Source: Antedon mediterranea (Eukaryota; Echinodermata; Crinoidea; Comatulida; Antedonidae). Taken from it: 64,000 nucleotides of DNA. Below, piece after piece: positions 14,001 through 24,500 of this stretch; positions within the stretch are counted from its first letter, which is position 1, and every line of letters begins with the position of its first letter. A program made the translations under genes and the position numbers. The DNA is taken from assembly GCF_964355755.1 (NCBI RefSeq), contig NC_092673.1:15691001-15755000 (forward strand). Reading direction: 5' to 3'. The notes beneath the pieces are model-generated. The model did no database searches. It saw only the letters and a list, made by a program, of their open reading frames with translations, and was not told the DNA's origin.

Positions 14001-17000
14001 TTTTTTCCCGTCGCAAATTTTTACACATTTTGTACGCGATCGTTAATGGTTTCTTGGTTCTTTCGACGTTGCTGGGACACATGGACGTGAAGTTTTGCAA
14101 AGCCAAGGCCGGTCACGCGCGCAACCGGGCCCGTGTGAAAATTGAAAAAGTTACGGGTTTTGATGCTTCAACCCAGCCGGCCTAGGACATGTTTTCGCTG
14201 ATATTGTTACACTAAAGACAGACATTAAATTATATTGTTTTTATATTAAAATTTAGTTTTACTTACACTTGTTATTTTGAAATATCAGACTTTAAAACAT
14301 CATCGCGTTGTAAAAAATCATTGTCAGCGCGTCCGTATTTTTTCACAAACAATGATGACGTAATTTATGAACTATATGATTGGTCAGTCGGTTCTACCGA
14401 TCGTAACGTTAAAGTTTAACTTGGTTCAACTTTGAAAAAAAATTGAAGATTTTAAAGATTTTTAATGTTAATTTGTACTCCCTTTTCCTGTAAAATCGTA
14501 TGTAAATGGGTGCATAATATATATATATACAGTATATATATATATATATTACAAAAGGGGGAAACGGGGCTGCTGCTCGCTGTTAGATGCATATAAAATA
14601 AAAATATATTGAGTTGTATATCTAGAGGGGGTATTTATTTGATTATACATGTTACCATTATACACCCAAATAAAAACAAGAAATGCCTTAACACCCCCCC
14701 CCCCCCCCCCTAAACCCTTCAGAACATAAAATGCCCCAGGGAGTTAATTTGTAAAAATCAATACGGTAAATGGAAGTAAAATGAAATATTGCATTACTTA
14801 TTTACTTTTACATAAATTATTGTGGTTAGGTCTTGATTCACTGATCCCATTACTAATTGTACATTTCCACTGCAGGTTGGAGCCATTAGGGATATATTAC
14901 CAGATTCTGCAATATTTGAGGAAAGTGACAAGGTGAAAGCAGAAGAGTAAGTCATGTTTTAATTTTCCTGTTATTGTCCTGTCAATAATGATCAGGATGG
15001 ATGGACCAACCTCATTAAATATTGTTAAAATAAAAAACAAAAATTTAAAAATTCCAATGATTATATTGATTATGCATTATATCTGCATCACAAATTATCT
15101 GGCACTGAACCACCTTGTTCCTTTTGATATTCAAACACTGTAGTCTATTTCGAAAAGAAGCCTCTATCTTGAAAAGAAGCCCAGTAGGCTTGAATTTGGG
15201 ATGGGCTTTTTTTCAAGATTACTTTTGCAGACCAAAGAGGGGGTTCTCACCCAGATGGTCTTGCTTTCGAGGTTTTACGGTATTTTTGTTCAATATTGAG
15301 TATACTGTAGGCTACTCTAGCAGAGCGAGTACTATAACAGAATTACTGAATCTTTATGTCCGATTTTTTCAGAATGCTAAAAGGTCCGAAGTTTGAGGGA
15401 ATGTACTTGATAAGAAATAGTGCACAGGCAGGTCAAAAGGTATCATTTTATTTCCTCTTTAATTTGATTAAAATATAATTGTATAGCTTGTGACTCGCAG
15501 TCCCCAAAGAGTCCCTTCTGTCGAATAACAATTATTTTTCTGTCAGGAAACGAAGGGGAAACTTTTCTGAAAGATGAACTGGGTTTTAATTAATTTATTT
15601 GATTCAAATTTTTAGAAACACACTGTATACTATAAAACTGACTATAGGTATATATATCTTATTCTTCACTCCATGTATATATTGATGCTTTTGTTGTATC
15701 CAGTAGGGTGTTAATTGTTGCTTAAGCACCAACTCCTCTCTCATCTTTTATGTAAATAAACCTCTCTGCATCAGGCATCTCCAAATACTTATTTAATTAA
15801 AATTTAAATATCACATTTCTTTTTTCTTTTAAGGTTCTTATGGTCTACCATGGAAACGATAAATGCAAACATTATAAAATATTTGGAGATGGAGTAAGTT
15901 TTGTACAAAGTTATTTAACAAAGTGTTTGGTAGTCTGGTTAAAGAATTGGTGTAAGGTGGTAGTTAATTCCGGATTGCTTATCTTTATCACTGCTAAATG
16001 TAAACCAAATATTCTGTAACAAAAGTAAACAGCAACTTTTTTTGGATAACGATGATAACTAACTCTTCATTTAGGGTCAATCCAAATTGAATCATGTGTA
16101 CTTTAATTTATGTTAACAAATAAAATCAGTTTTTCAGTGTGTATGGTTTAAATATTAACACATTCTACAAACAGTAGAGAATCGTAATTATGGCTTTGTG
16201 GTGTATGTGGCTTCCATTCACTAGACTTTCCCTATCATGCTATTTTCCCATTTCATCTTGCATATCACTTCTGTAGATTACCAACTTCTCTTTGGACAAG
16301 ACACCAGTATTTAAATTCATGAACGATCTATTAGAACATTATTCATCTTCTGGTTTGCCAAACACAGCTCGTGTGCTAACTAAACCCTATCATGATTGAT
16401 GATGCTACTGCCCTCAATGTTTGGTTACTAGGGTAGGTTTTGCTTGCAGTTTCTATGCAACAATGGTTGATGTTTTATACTTATTAATATTTATCTTTCA
16501 TTGTTATTTTCAAGTTTTATTTAAAGATGTATTGTCCCCCAAAAACATGAAAAATGAAGATTAATTAAATCAGACTTTGAATATGTTATTTTGTAGTTTT
16601 AATAAAGTTAATCACCTCCATAGAAAAAAAATAAAAAAACAATGTTTTCACTTTAAAATGAAAAATAAATGGTTAAATTAAAATCCATTGGCTGGCAGCC
16701 AATTTGACAATTTTTTGCTTTAAATTACATTTTTTTCAGATAAATACTTTTTTTTTCTGATACAATTTTTGGTCAAAGTGGGATAACTATTATGTTACAT
16801 TAAAATTGAATATTCAACCAATTTATTTTAAAGATAAAATCGCCCTGAAAAAACTTTATTAATTTTTAAGTTGAAGGCAGAATTCATTTGGGCTTTAGCC
16901 TATTCTCATTCCTGGTTATTTTTTACATTGATGACCGAATAAATATTATTGTATGTCACTTTGACCAAAAATTGGATTAAAAAAAACAATTATTAAACTG

Positions 17001-17593
17001 AAAAAATGTATTTTAAAGCAAAACAAATTAGTCAAATCGGCTGCCAGCCAATCAGTTTAAACCATGTATTTTGTCTTTTTAAAATATAAATGATTATCTT
17101 TATTAAAAACTACAAAATGACCTGATTTTCTTAATCTTCATTTGGGGGACAATGCAAATACATTTTTTGTAATATTTAATGTATATAATATTTAATTACC
17201 TTTTTACTTATACATTTATTTACAAATTTCAGGAACCCTTTGAATGCCTATAACATAATAAACAACATTTATTTTCGCTGTCATACTAACATATTTTTTT
17301 AGTAGTAGTAGTACTAATAATTCTTTATTTATAGATTGCATTAATATTTGTTAACAGAACTAACATAATAATTGTTATGGTAACATAACATTTTAAAAAT
17401 ATAGTAATAATAATATTATTATTACCTACCATAATTGTAATGAATATTATTCTTATAATTGCAGTCATATTCTCTTGATGGGAAGTTAATGAAGTCTTCT
17501 ATGAAAGGCCTTCTTCAACACTTTATAACTCATTATTTACCTCCATCAGAGGGCATTAAATTGACAAGACCATTCCCTGGACCAACAAAATAA
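2007..17593 (+). CDS. SH3BP2: SH3 domain-binding protein 2 (3BP2) adaptor
   Basis: Cytoplasmic adaptor that in vertebrates links Syk/Src-type kinases, Vav, PLC-gamma and tankyrase in immune and bone cells. Coding exons, phases all consistent: 2007-2043, 3932-4160, 4500-4617, 5400-5461, 6520-6773, 7784-7840, 10337-10480, 11239-11301, 12070-12253, 13172-13217, 13494-13583, 14876-14946, 15373-15439, 15834-15893, then 16277-16399 or 17465-17593. Predicted 534 or 536 aa (human about 561). PH domain is roughly residues 20-145, with KWQLRYVILYKDWLYYF and the terminal helix tryptophan LWMAHI. The proline-rich middle holds RPLPRPP and KPLPAPPPR, likely SH3 ligands. The acidic exon at 12070 carries SDDDDEDE. 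SH2 starts near residue 453 with GMYLIRNS, whose Arg (about 466) is the phosphotyrosine contact. Identity is confident from domain order and the exon-10 motif RPDGNSFR; the first exon is tentative. Confidence 0.9.
6890..7195 (+). repeat. GT-rich minisatellite, ~22 bp units, in an SH3BP2 intron
   Basis: Repeats of the type GTGTACCAAGGTGGTTGGGAGG fill about 300 bp. Near 6927-7060 three variant units (22+22+23 bp) form a 67 bp higher-order block that occurs twice in a row; outer units are more diverged. Open frames here on both strands come from the repeat and are not genes. Confidence 0.85.
8185..8369. mobile_element. Tigger/pogo-like MITE
   Basis: A 185 bp element beginning CAGTCAACTCTCCCAATACC and ending with the reverse complement, flanked by TA on both sides (TA target duplication). 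The terminal words resemble Tigger/pogo ends. The interior repeats the word ATACCAGACTTT and has no coding capacity. Confidence 0.75.
8486..8619. mobile_element. Harbinger-like MITE, copy A
   Basis: Palindromic element with ends AGCTCTGTCTACACTATCAAA and its inverse, 134 bp, flanked by TAA on both sides. The 3 bp TWA target duplication is typical of PIF/Harbinger. The internal words GCCCAAATATGGTAGT and ATATGGGCACATCA recur in seven other copies in the window. Confidence 0.8.
9303..9659. mobile_element. TTTAAAGATGTATTGTCCCC-family MITE, complete copy
   Basis: About 357 bp with inverted ends TTAAAGATGTATTGTCCCCC and GGGGGACAATACATCTTTAA. The inside carries a run including GGCTGCCAGCCAAT and AGTCTGATTTAATTAATC shared with copies at about 8930-9277, 16520-16850, 16855-17155, 28596-28879, 56868-57030 and 63526-63715. 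Non-coding. Confidence 0.7.
9751..10233. mobile_element. 483 bp non-coding transposon with ~50 bp inverted ends
   Basis: It begins GGAGGTTTCGCAACCTTACG and ends with the near-exact inverse; the ends match over about 50 bp with two or three mismatches and include CGGATACGTCAC. The centre is unrelated AT-rich sequence with no frame. Superfamily not assigned. Confidence 0.75.
10863..11010. mobile_element. Possible hAT-like MITE
   Basis: The left end CAGTGGCGTAACAACTA and right end CTTACACCACTG are imperfect inverted repeats starting CAG and ending CTG. Interior about 120 bp, GC-richer than its surroundings. No target duplication established. Confidence 0.4.
12380..12900 (+). mobile_element. tRNA-derived SINE split by a later insertion
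   Basis: The left part contains TGTGGCCGAGCGGTTATGA, a good A box of tRNA-Ser/Leu type. About 395 bp further on is GTTTGAGGC, a passable B box, followed by a typical SINE body with GGACTATAAACGTAGGTCC. Removing the element at 12407-12755 brings the two boxes to roughly normal spacing. Confidence 0.6.
12407..12755. mobile_element. Inverted-repeat element nested in the SINE
   Basis: A 349 bp element starting CAGGCCCGTAGCCAG and ending CTGGCTACGGACCTG, flanked on both sides by CAGTG. Its interior contains a GC-rich run GGCCTTCGGCCTC..GGGGGCCCTTGGCCCCC. A related right end, GCTGGCTACGGGCCTG, occurs at about 41495-41511. Open frames inside are not genes. Confidence 0.7.
12940..13074. mobile_element. 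Harbinger-like MITE, copy B, left end decayed
   Basis: The right half is well kept (TATGTGGGCACATTACA, TTTGATAGTGTAGACAGAGC). The left inverted end is almost unrecognisable. Confidence 0.6.
13656..13790 (+). mobile_element. tRNA-derived SINE head
   Basis: GTAGCTTGGTGGTTAACATG matches a tRNA A box and is followed about 40 bp later by a B-box-like CCGGTACAATCCTG. An AT-rich tail ends near 13790. It lies in the SH3BP2 intron between 13584 and 14875. Confidence 0.5.
14517..14549. repeat. TA microsatellite
   Basis: An alternating TA tract interrupted once by CAG. Intronic, no other signal. Confidence 0.9.
14694..14710. repeat. Poly-C tract of 17 bases
   Basis: An uninterrupted run of C in an SH3BP2 intron; a shorter C run occurs at about 5200-5211. 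Run length may be uncertain. Confidence 0.9.
16277..16399 (+). CDS. SH3BP2: SH3BP2 alternative terminal exon A (distal SH2)
   Basis: A CTGTAG acceptor in phase 0 is followed by 40 codons and TGA. It begins ITNFSLDKTP, contains DLLEHY and ends KPYHD. This is the second half of the SH2 domain (strand D to the C-terminus) and joins the exon ending 15893 in frame. The LEHY motif is closer than exon B to the VEHY of vertebrate 3BP2. Its stop means it cannot simply be included upstream of exon B in one coding chain, so it must be an alternative last coding exon. A poly(A) site of its own is not obvious: the nearest AATAAA words lie inside MITE copies at about 16664 and 16938. Confidence 0.8.
   Translation: MTNFSLDKTPVFKFMNDLLEHYSSSGLPNTARVLTKPYHD
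16520..17155. mobile_element. Two adjacent TTTAAAGATG-family MITE copies
   Basis: One copy begins TTAAAGATGTATTGTCCCCC at 16521; a second, with its own GCTGCCAGCCAAT core, ends GGGGGACAATGC near 17155. They fill most of the intron between the two alternative SH2 exons. Their inner borders (about 16850) are eroded. Confidence 0.65.
17465..17593 (+). CDS. SH3BP2: SH3BP2 alternative terminal exon B (distal SH2)
   Basis: A TTGCAG acceptor in phase 0, 42 codons, then TAA. It begins SYSLDGKLMK, contains GLLQHFITHYLP and ends PFPGPTK. It aligns without gaps to exon A from SLD through LP, with 9 of 25 residues identical, so both are copies of one ancestral exon. Either gives a complete SH2 domain when joined to 15834-15893. 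Confidence 0.85.
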   Translation, partial: SYSLDGKLMKSSMKGLLQHFITHYLPPSEGIKLTRPFPGPTK

Positions 17594-19975
17594 CAAAACA
17601 TGATTGACATCAGAGGAGCTGCATTTTATTACGACATCATTGATATTGTGTAGCCTAGATCCTAGACACTAATTCTTTATGGCACACATGCCGTGTCATA
17701 ACTTTAATAGAAGTAACCATAGTTTCACAAGTTCAGTTGGTGCAGTTAATAGTGTTTGGATTTCTTGATTGTAAGGTTTAAATCCTTATAAGGAAAACAG
17801 GACAGGAAATGCTTGATGTAACCTGTGGTGGAATTCATTGTACAAAAACCATAAGCTATGTGACTTTTGAAAAGAAAACATTCTCCATTGCTATGATACG
17901 CTACGAAAATGAAGATGCACTCCATCACTATGAGATGTCAATTTACCTTGTTTTGTACAACCAACCATTTTAGAGTATATTTCAGCCGTTACAAGAACCC
18001 TTGAAATTGTTACCTTATTTTAAAAGTAAAAACGCTAAGTGTGTATATGTACTATATACATAATAATTACTACTGTACTTAAATTTGCGAGTCAACTTCA
18101 AGATTGGGAAGACAGAAATATAACATATATATTACAATTTATTTTTACATATTGTTGCTGTTGTGAATTTCTAAAAACTAATACAAATATGTAACAGAAG
18201 CAAATTTATAAAGATTTTGCTATGGTTTTCAGCAAGACAGACACCTACTGTATATACATCTGAATCGTGTTCGTTAATAATCACACAAAAAGTTATATCC
18301 CTTGACCAACAGCTAAATGCTTTATCCAGTGGACAAGACTATGGGAGTAACACATTTTTTGTAACTATTGTAGCAATATTCTCTTTATGCCACATGATAA
18401 TCAAATTTGCATAAATACTATGAAGAAATCTTGCATTTTGACTTCAGACTGAACCAGTTGATCTTCCAACCACATACACATGTGTTAGCGTTGACCGCCT
18501 TTGTTGGGTTACACAATTATATTTCAAATCATTTTGTTTTTACTAATTTTTAATAATACACATTATTTGTAAATATTCTGTACTGTATATTTCTAAATAG
18601 TTTGTTTCTGCTAATTTGCAATTTGATATTCAAAATTTCCAATTCTATCTCGTCAGGTGTTTTGTAACTTGAATTTAATGATGGTTCTTGTGGAACAAGC
18701 AACTTTTAAGTCGATTAAAACTATACTAATTAACCAAGAAATTTAACAGATTGCATTTTAAAGATACATATTGGTTTCTAACAGTGGACTTTGTAAATAA
18801 ATATATGGAAGATACTATTTGATAACATTCAATGTAAAGCAATATATACTGCACGAAACTGGTGAAAATTCAGACAACATTGGAGTGTTGATAATTCTGT
18901 TAGGATTTTAATTATATAGGTCTAAAAATGTTTTATAAACAAGTGGAATTGATGCACCCGATTTTCTTTACTGTATCTCCACATATGTAATTTTATGTGC
19001 AGTATCATAGGTACATTCTATAATACAGTGTCACATATGTATCACATGTGACACCTGAATGGTAAATGCTTTACTTACGGCGTCACATGTGATACTGTAT
19101 GACCATGTATTATACAATTTGCGTATGATACTGGACAAATTAAAGATACAGTACCGAGAATTGTCTAGCTGATGACACAAAATACAATCTTAAAATAAAA
19201 TTTTAATAAAATGTTAAGTTGAAACCAAAACATAAAAAAGTTATATCGAAAGGGGAGATATAGAGATAACTAACAAACAAAATAATATCATGTGCAATAA
19301 ATAATAAATACTTTTTTAATGGTACTTTATTTCGCTAAATATGCTGTGAACTTTACTCGAAATTATACATAATGTAAGATGTTTTCGATTTTTTTTTACA
19401 TGGGCCTTTCAATGATTTGTTCAAAGTTGCTTTTAACAAATATATTAAAGGTTTGCTATATCGGTGGTAAGTCTTTCTTTATAATAATAATTTATTTAAA
19501 AAACTACACTTTTTGAAACAGCGGGACGTGTTCAGTGTAATTAAAGTAAAAGTATACATTTCGCCTTTTTTTTCCATTTACATTTTTATTTGATTTCCCT
19601 TTCTTGGGTCTTCGATACAACGCAAGTGAATTGACCAATTAAAGCGTCGCGAATGGTCAAATTGCGTTTGCGTCCAAACCTGTCCCGTTTTTCAACGAAA
19701 CGAACGATGTTGTAGTTTTGTTAAATAATGTAAAAGTGTTATAAACATTCACACAAGAAGTCCGTAAAGAACTTTATTGCATATATCGTGTTGTGAATTA
19801 TACGTAAATATGCCGTCTTACATAAATGTCTGCACGTAGTTATATTGCCATGTATAATTATATATAAATATATATGTGTGTGTATAGTATATATATAATG
19901 TTCAATGTCTGAAACGTGTTGTACATTTGAGCCGAGTTACAATTGTAATAAAAATTCAATTTGAAAGTATGTGTG
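17594..19975 (+). other. SH3BP2: Probable SH3BP2 3' untranslated region
   Basis: About 2.4 kb with no coding exon follows the exon B stop. AATAAA signals are at 18796-18801, 19296-19301 and 19947-19952; the last is followed by a GT-rich stretch (TATGTGTGC), a good cleavage context. An imperfect palindrome with GTATCACATGTGACAC lies at about 19037-19098. Confidence 0.5.
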
Positions 19976-20088
19976 CTTTGTTAACATATCTTAACTAGGC
20001 CTAGTGTCGGTGAATGGATGGGATTCAACCTTTTTTTTTAATCCGTGACTTAAAAAATAACAATTACAGATAGATACGCTTTATGCCT

Positions 20089-20434
20089 AAAGCGTGGTTC
20101 CCACTAGAGACGCAACGCAAGGACGTAAGCGCAACGCAATCGAGTTGACCAATGACAAGCCACTGTTCGAATAATCCATCGCTTGTGATTGGTCAAATCA
20201 CTTACGTTGCGTTACGTTCTTGCGTTGCGTCGCTAGTGGGAACCAAGCTTAAAGCGTGGTTCCCACTAGAACGTAACGCAAGGACGTAAACGCAACGCAA
20301 GCGTTTTAACCAATGACAAGCGAAGTTAAATAGACAGTTAGCAATTACAAGCGAATAAGCCATCGCTTGTGATTGGTCAAATCGTAACGTTGCGTTACGT
20401 TCTTGCGTTGCGTCGCTAGTGGGAACCAAGCTTA
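20089..20434. mobile_element. Tandem pair of CCAAT-box MITEs
   Basis: Two elements (20089-20250 and 20250-20434) share ends AAAGCGTGGTTCCCACTAG and CTAGTGGGAACCAAGCTT with ACGCAACGCAAG just inside. Each carries TTGACCAATGACAAGC and the inverse GTGATTGGTCAAAT, i.e. paired CCAAT boxes. Related, more diverged pieces lie at about 11800-11930, 19614-19680, 20497-20620, 24785-24870, 33930-34213, 45559-45662 and 63110-63190. Non-coding. Confidence 0.75.
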
Positions 20435-20776
20435 ACAGAAGGCTTGATAACGTAAAAATAAGTACAGTAAAATTCACTGATAATTACACAAGACGCAGAT
20501 ATAGACACTACGACGTGGACGCAACAACGCAAGTGAAATTCTTACCAATCACAAGCGACAGTTCGGGTGGTCCATCGCGCCGTGATTGGTCAAATTACTG
20601 GCGTGCTTGCTCTGCGTCCAAGAATGATTTTCACTTTTTAACTAATCATTTCGGTACTACTTCTTAAATGCTGTCTGAAAAAAAGACAAATCAGAATCGA
20701 AAGCTTTTAATAATGGTTACCCTGAAAATATTTAGCAATGATATAAAAAAGAATGTAAAAAGCGATCTAAAATAGA

Positions 20777-20849
20777 AGCCCCTAGTGAGATTTGAACTCA
20801 CGACCCCTGGTTTACAAGACCAGTGCTCTAACCCCTGAGCTATAGAGGC
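20777..20849 (-). tRNA. tRNA-Thr (anticodon TGT), copy 1
   Basis: Read on the minus strand: acceptor GCCTCTA pairs with TAGGGGC (one G-U), D-arm region TAGCTCAGGGGTTAGAGC (A box), anticodon loop CTTGTAA with anticodon TGT, T arm with GTTCAAATC (B box). Discriminator base T. No intron. A TTTT run lies just downstream on the minus strand as a Pol III terminator. Confidence 0.93.
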
Positions 20850-21000
20850 AGTTTATAAGGTAACTGCATAGGGTTTTTTTACATATATTTTTATGATGTC
20901 TGAAAAAAGACAAATCAGAATCGAAAGCTTTTAATAATGGTTACCCTGAAAATATTTAGCAATGATATAAAAAAGAATGTAAAAAGCGATCTAAAATAGA

Positions 21001-21073
21001 AGCCCCTAGTGAGATTTGAACTCACGACCCCTGGTTTACAAGACCAGTGCTCTAACCCCTGAGCTATAGAGGC
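21001..21073 (-). tRNA. tRNA-Thr (anticodon TGT), copy 2
   Basis: Sequence identical to copy 1 over the mature gene, with the same anticodon and the same downstream TTTT on the minus strand. Its 5' flank differs from copies 1 and 3. Confidence 0.93.
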
Positions 21074-21334
21074 AGTTAATAAAGTAATTGTATAGGGGCT
21101 TTTTCACACATATACAATATTTTATGTCATGTTTTAACTAAATCATGTCCCTGTAAATCTGGATTGTCTTAGCAAACAAATATGAAAATTGTAGAACTGT
21201 ACAATCATTTTGGTACTAGTTCTTAAATGCTGTCTGAAAAAAGACAAATCAGAATCGAAAGCTTTTAATAATGGTTACCCTGAAAATATTTAGCAATGAT
21301 ATAAAAAAGAATGTAAACAGCGATCTAAAATAGA

Positions 21335-21407
21335 AGCCCCTAGTGAGATTTGAACTCACGACCCCTGGTTTACAAGACCAGTGCTCTAACCCCTGAGCTA
21401 TAGAGGC
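21335..21407 (-). tRNA. tRNA-Thr (anticodon TGT), copy 3
   Basis: Mature sequence identical to copies 1 and 2; both flanks match copy 1 closely. Internal A and B boxes and the terminator are intact. Confidence 0.93.
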
Positions 21408-21534
21408 AGTTTATAAGGTAACTGCATAGGGTTTTTTTACATATATTTTTATGATGTCACAAAAATATATTGATTAGGATGGTTTCAAATGCATATTCTG
21501 GCCAATTTTGACTAAGATCTTCAAATTGCTATCG

Positions 21535-24500
21535 TAATGCCGTAGACGGTACAGCCAGCGTCGAGCACCGGTGGAAGGACTACTACTATTCCACCCTATC
21601 TTGATTAGTAGTCGCTACCCCTACTGACAACACGCCCTGCCAGCGCGTCAGTATATGGCAAAAAACCCACATAACAAATATGGAGAAAGTTTATATAGGA
21701 GGCCGTAGAGCCCATGGCCATAACGGGCGCAACATTAGTTGCAATTCGACCAGTAAAAGTATTGAAGGAGCTTCTTCTTCGTATGATGTTTTGCAGTCAA
21801 AGCCTTCGGGAAGCTGTAAAATGGATGAATGTAATAAATCTGGTCACAACGGGAAAACTGTGCACTTATAATGTCAGAACTTTGAGAAACAAGGAAAATA
21901 TCGAAAGCCTATTAGAGGAACTAGATGGATTCAAATGGGATGTTATTGGGCTAGCAGAAACCAAGATACATGGTGAAGGATTAACTGAACTTGAGGGAGG
22001 TGTATGGCTTTACAACAGGGGAAAAACAGAACAGGACAAAAATGCAAAAGGAATTGGATTCCTGATTCATACGAAATTTAAGGACTATGTCAAAGAAGTA
22101 AAAAGTGTCTCTAATAGGGTAGCATACATGATGGTACAACTAACAGGAAAAACTGAAATGTGCATCATACAAGTTTATGCTCCCACAAGTGATTATGATG
22201 ATGCAGTGGTAGAGGAATTGTATGAAGACATCAACAAGATCATGACAGATTTTCCAAGTACATATACAATACTAATGGAGGATTTCAACGCTAAAATTGG
22301 ACAAAGAGAAGAGGGGGAAGAAAACATAATGGGAACATTTGGATTAGGAGAAAGGAACAAGAGAGGAGTTAGAATGGTAGAATTTGCAATGGAACACAAC
22401 CTAAATGTGGCCAATACGTATTTCAAAAAACACAAGACTAGGTACTGGACTTGGGAGAGTCCCAACAGAAAACACAAAAACCAGATTGACTACATACTAA
22501 GCAACCAGCGGGGAATAATTCAGAATTGTGAAGTAATAACCAGTGTAGATATTGCAAGTGACCATAGAATGGTCAGGGCAACTCTCAAAATCAACAAAAG
22601 ACTAGCCAGGCTGAAGTTTATCCAAAATAAAAAGAAGAGAAGAATTAACATCATGAAGTTGAAAGAGAATAGAGAGGAATTTCAACTAAAAATAAAAAAC
22701 TGCTTCGCAGGGTTGGAGTTGGAAGAGTCGAATATTGATGAGCAATGTAATATGGTGACAACCATTATGTTAGAAGAAGCCAGAGCTGTAGCTCCAGCAG
22801 AAAAAATAAAGGTCCAAAGATCGGAGGAGGATAAAGAAATAGAGGAGTTAGATCAAAGAAGGAAAGAACTTAGATTAAAAGAAACAATGTCTGTACATGA
22901 AAAGGTGGAATATGCCGAAGTAGTGAAAATAGTGAAGAAGAAGCGCAGACAAAGAAAGAGGCGGAGAACTGATAAATTCATCTTAGAATCACTGGAAAGA
23001 GGAAGGGGGCCAAAGACAGTACAAAAAAAAAGCAATGCAAAAAATCTAGAATGAGTAAACTAAAGAAAAAAGATGGAACTGAAACTTCAAAGAGATCTGA
23101 ACTGCTAGATATTTGTGCAGATTTCTACCAAGATCTCTACAAATCATCAACCCAACAGTCTGAACATATAAACATTTCATCAAGAAATACAGATATACCA
23201 CCGATACTGGAAAAAGAAGTGGAGGAAGCATTAAAGAGCATGAAGGATGATAAAGCACCAGGAAACGATGAACTTACAAGCGACATCATCAAGCAAGGAG
23301 GGGAGGAGATAATCCAACAGCTAATAAAACTTTTCAACCAAATCTTAGTGATACAGAAGATACCAAGAGCATGGAAAGAAGCCAAGATCATTCTTTTGTT
23401 CAAGAAAGGGGACAAAGCAGATGTTAGAAACTACCGTCCCATTAGCCTCTTGTCTCATCTGTACAAAATCTTCACTAAAATAATCCATAACAGAATAAGA
23501 GATGTTTTAGACAACAACCAACCTAGAGAACAAGCAGGTTTCAGAGCAGGGTACTCGACAATAGATCATCTACAAGCAATAAACCAGCTAATTTAAAAGG
23601 CAAGTGAATACCAACTCAAACTCTGTCTTGGCTTTGTGGATTACCAAAAGGCATTCGATTCTATTGATCATTTGGATATGTTTGAGGCGCTCCGAAAAAT
23701 AAATGTTGATGAAGGTTACGTCAGAATCATAGAAGATATCTACACTGATGCAATAGCCAGAATCCATATTGATAATGATATATCAAGAGAGGTTCATATA
23801 CAGAGGGGGGTACGACAAGGTGATACTCTGTCCCCAAAGATATTCACAGCAACCATCGAAGAAGTATTCAAAAAGGCTCAGCTTAATGGAGGTATAACTA
23901 TTGATGGAGAAATGCTTACAGACCTCCGTTTTGCGGATGACGTGGCATTGATTTCAACATCAGTTGCAGATATGAAAAACCAACTCTCAAGTCTGAATAA
24001 GGAGAATAAATCAATCGGACTAACTATGCACAAAGACAAAACAAAATACATGACTAACTTTGACACACAGGAAGACATTGAAATAGAGGGCCGGAAACTA
24101 GAAAAAGTGGAAGAATATAAAGATCTAGGACAAACACTGAAAATGGAAGACACCACGAAGGAAGAAGTTCTGTTAAGAATAAAAGCAGGATGGATGAATT
24201 TTGGCAGACACAAACACATGTTGACTGACAAAAGTATACCAATGTCACTGAGAAAGAAATTATTTAACCAATGTGTGCTATCAAGTATGACATATGGTTC
24301 AGAGACATGGGCAATAACAAAGGAACTTGAACAGAAACTTACAACTACTCAAAGAGCAATGGAAAGGAAGATGATGAACTTATCGCTTCGAGACAGTGTA
24401 AATCATACAATCATAAGAAAAAAGACAGGTGTTACAGATATAATGGAGAAAGTAAGACAATCAAAATGGAGATGGGCTGGGCATGTGGCGAGATTTCAAG

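Larger units (their letters stand above)
20670..21460. repeat. Tandem triplication of a tRNA-Thr-bearing unit
   Basis: Three blocks begin with CTGAAAAAAGACAAATCAG.. and run through a tRNA gene into its 5' flank. Copies 1 and 3 share a longer common flank, including TTCTTAAATGCTGT before and GGGTTTTTTTACATATA after the tRNA; copy 2 differs after the gene. tRNA starts are spaced 224 and 334 bp apart. Confidence 0.9.

Noticed and set aside
15115-15396. 93 aa plus-strand frame
   Set aside because: Formed by a repeat (AAAAGAAGCC, GAGGTTTTACGGTA) and by reading the SH2 exon at 15373 in a wrong frame.
20202-20477. 91 aa minus-strand frame
   Set aside because: Translation of tandem CCAAT-box MITEs; the peptide repeats itself because the DNA does.
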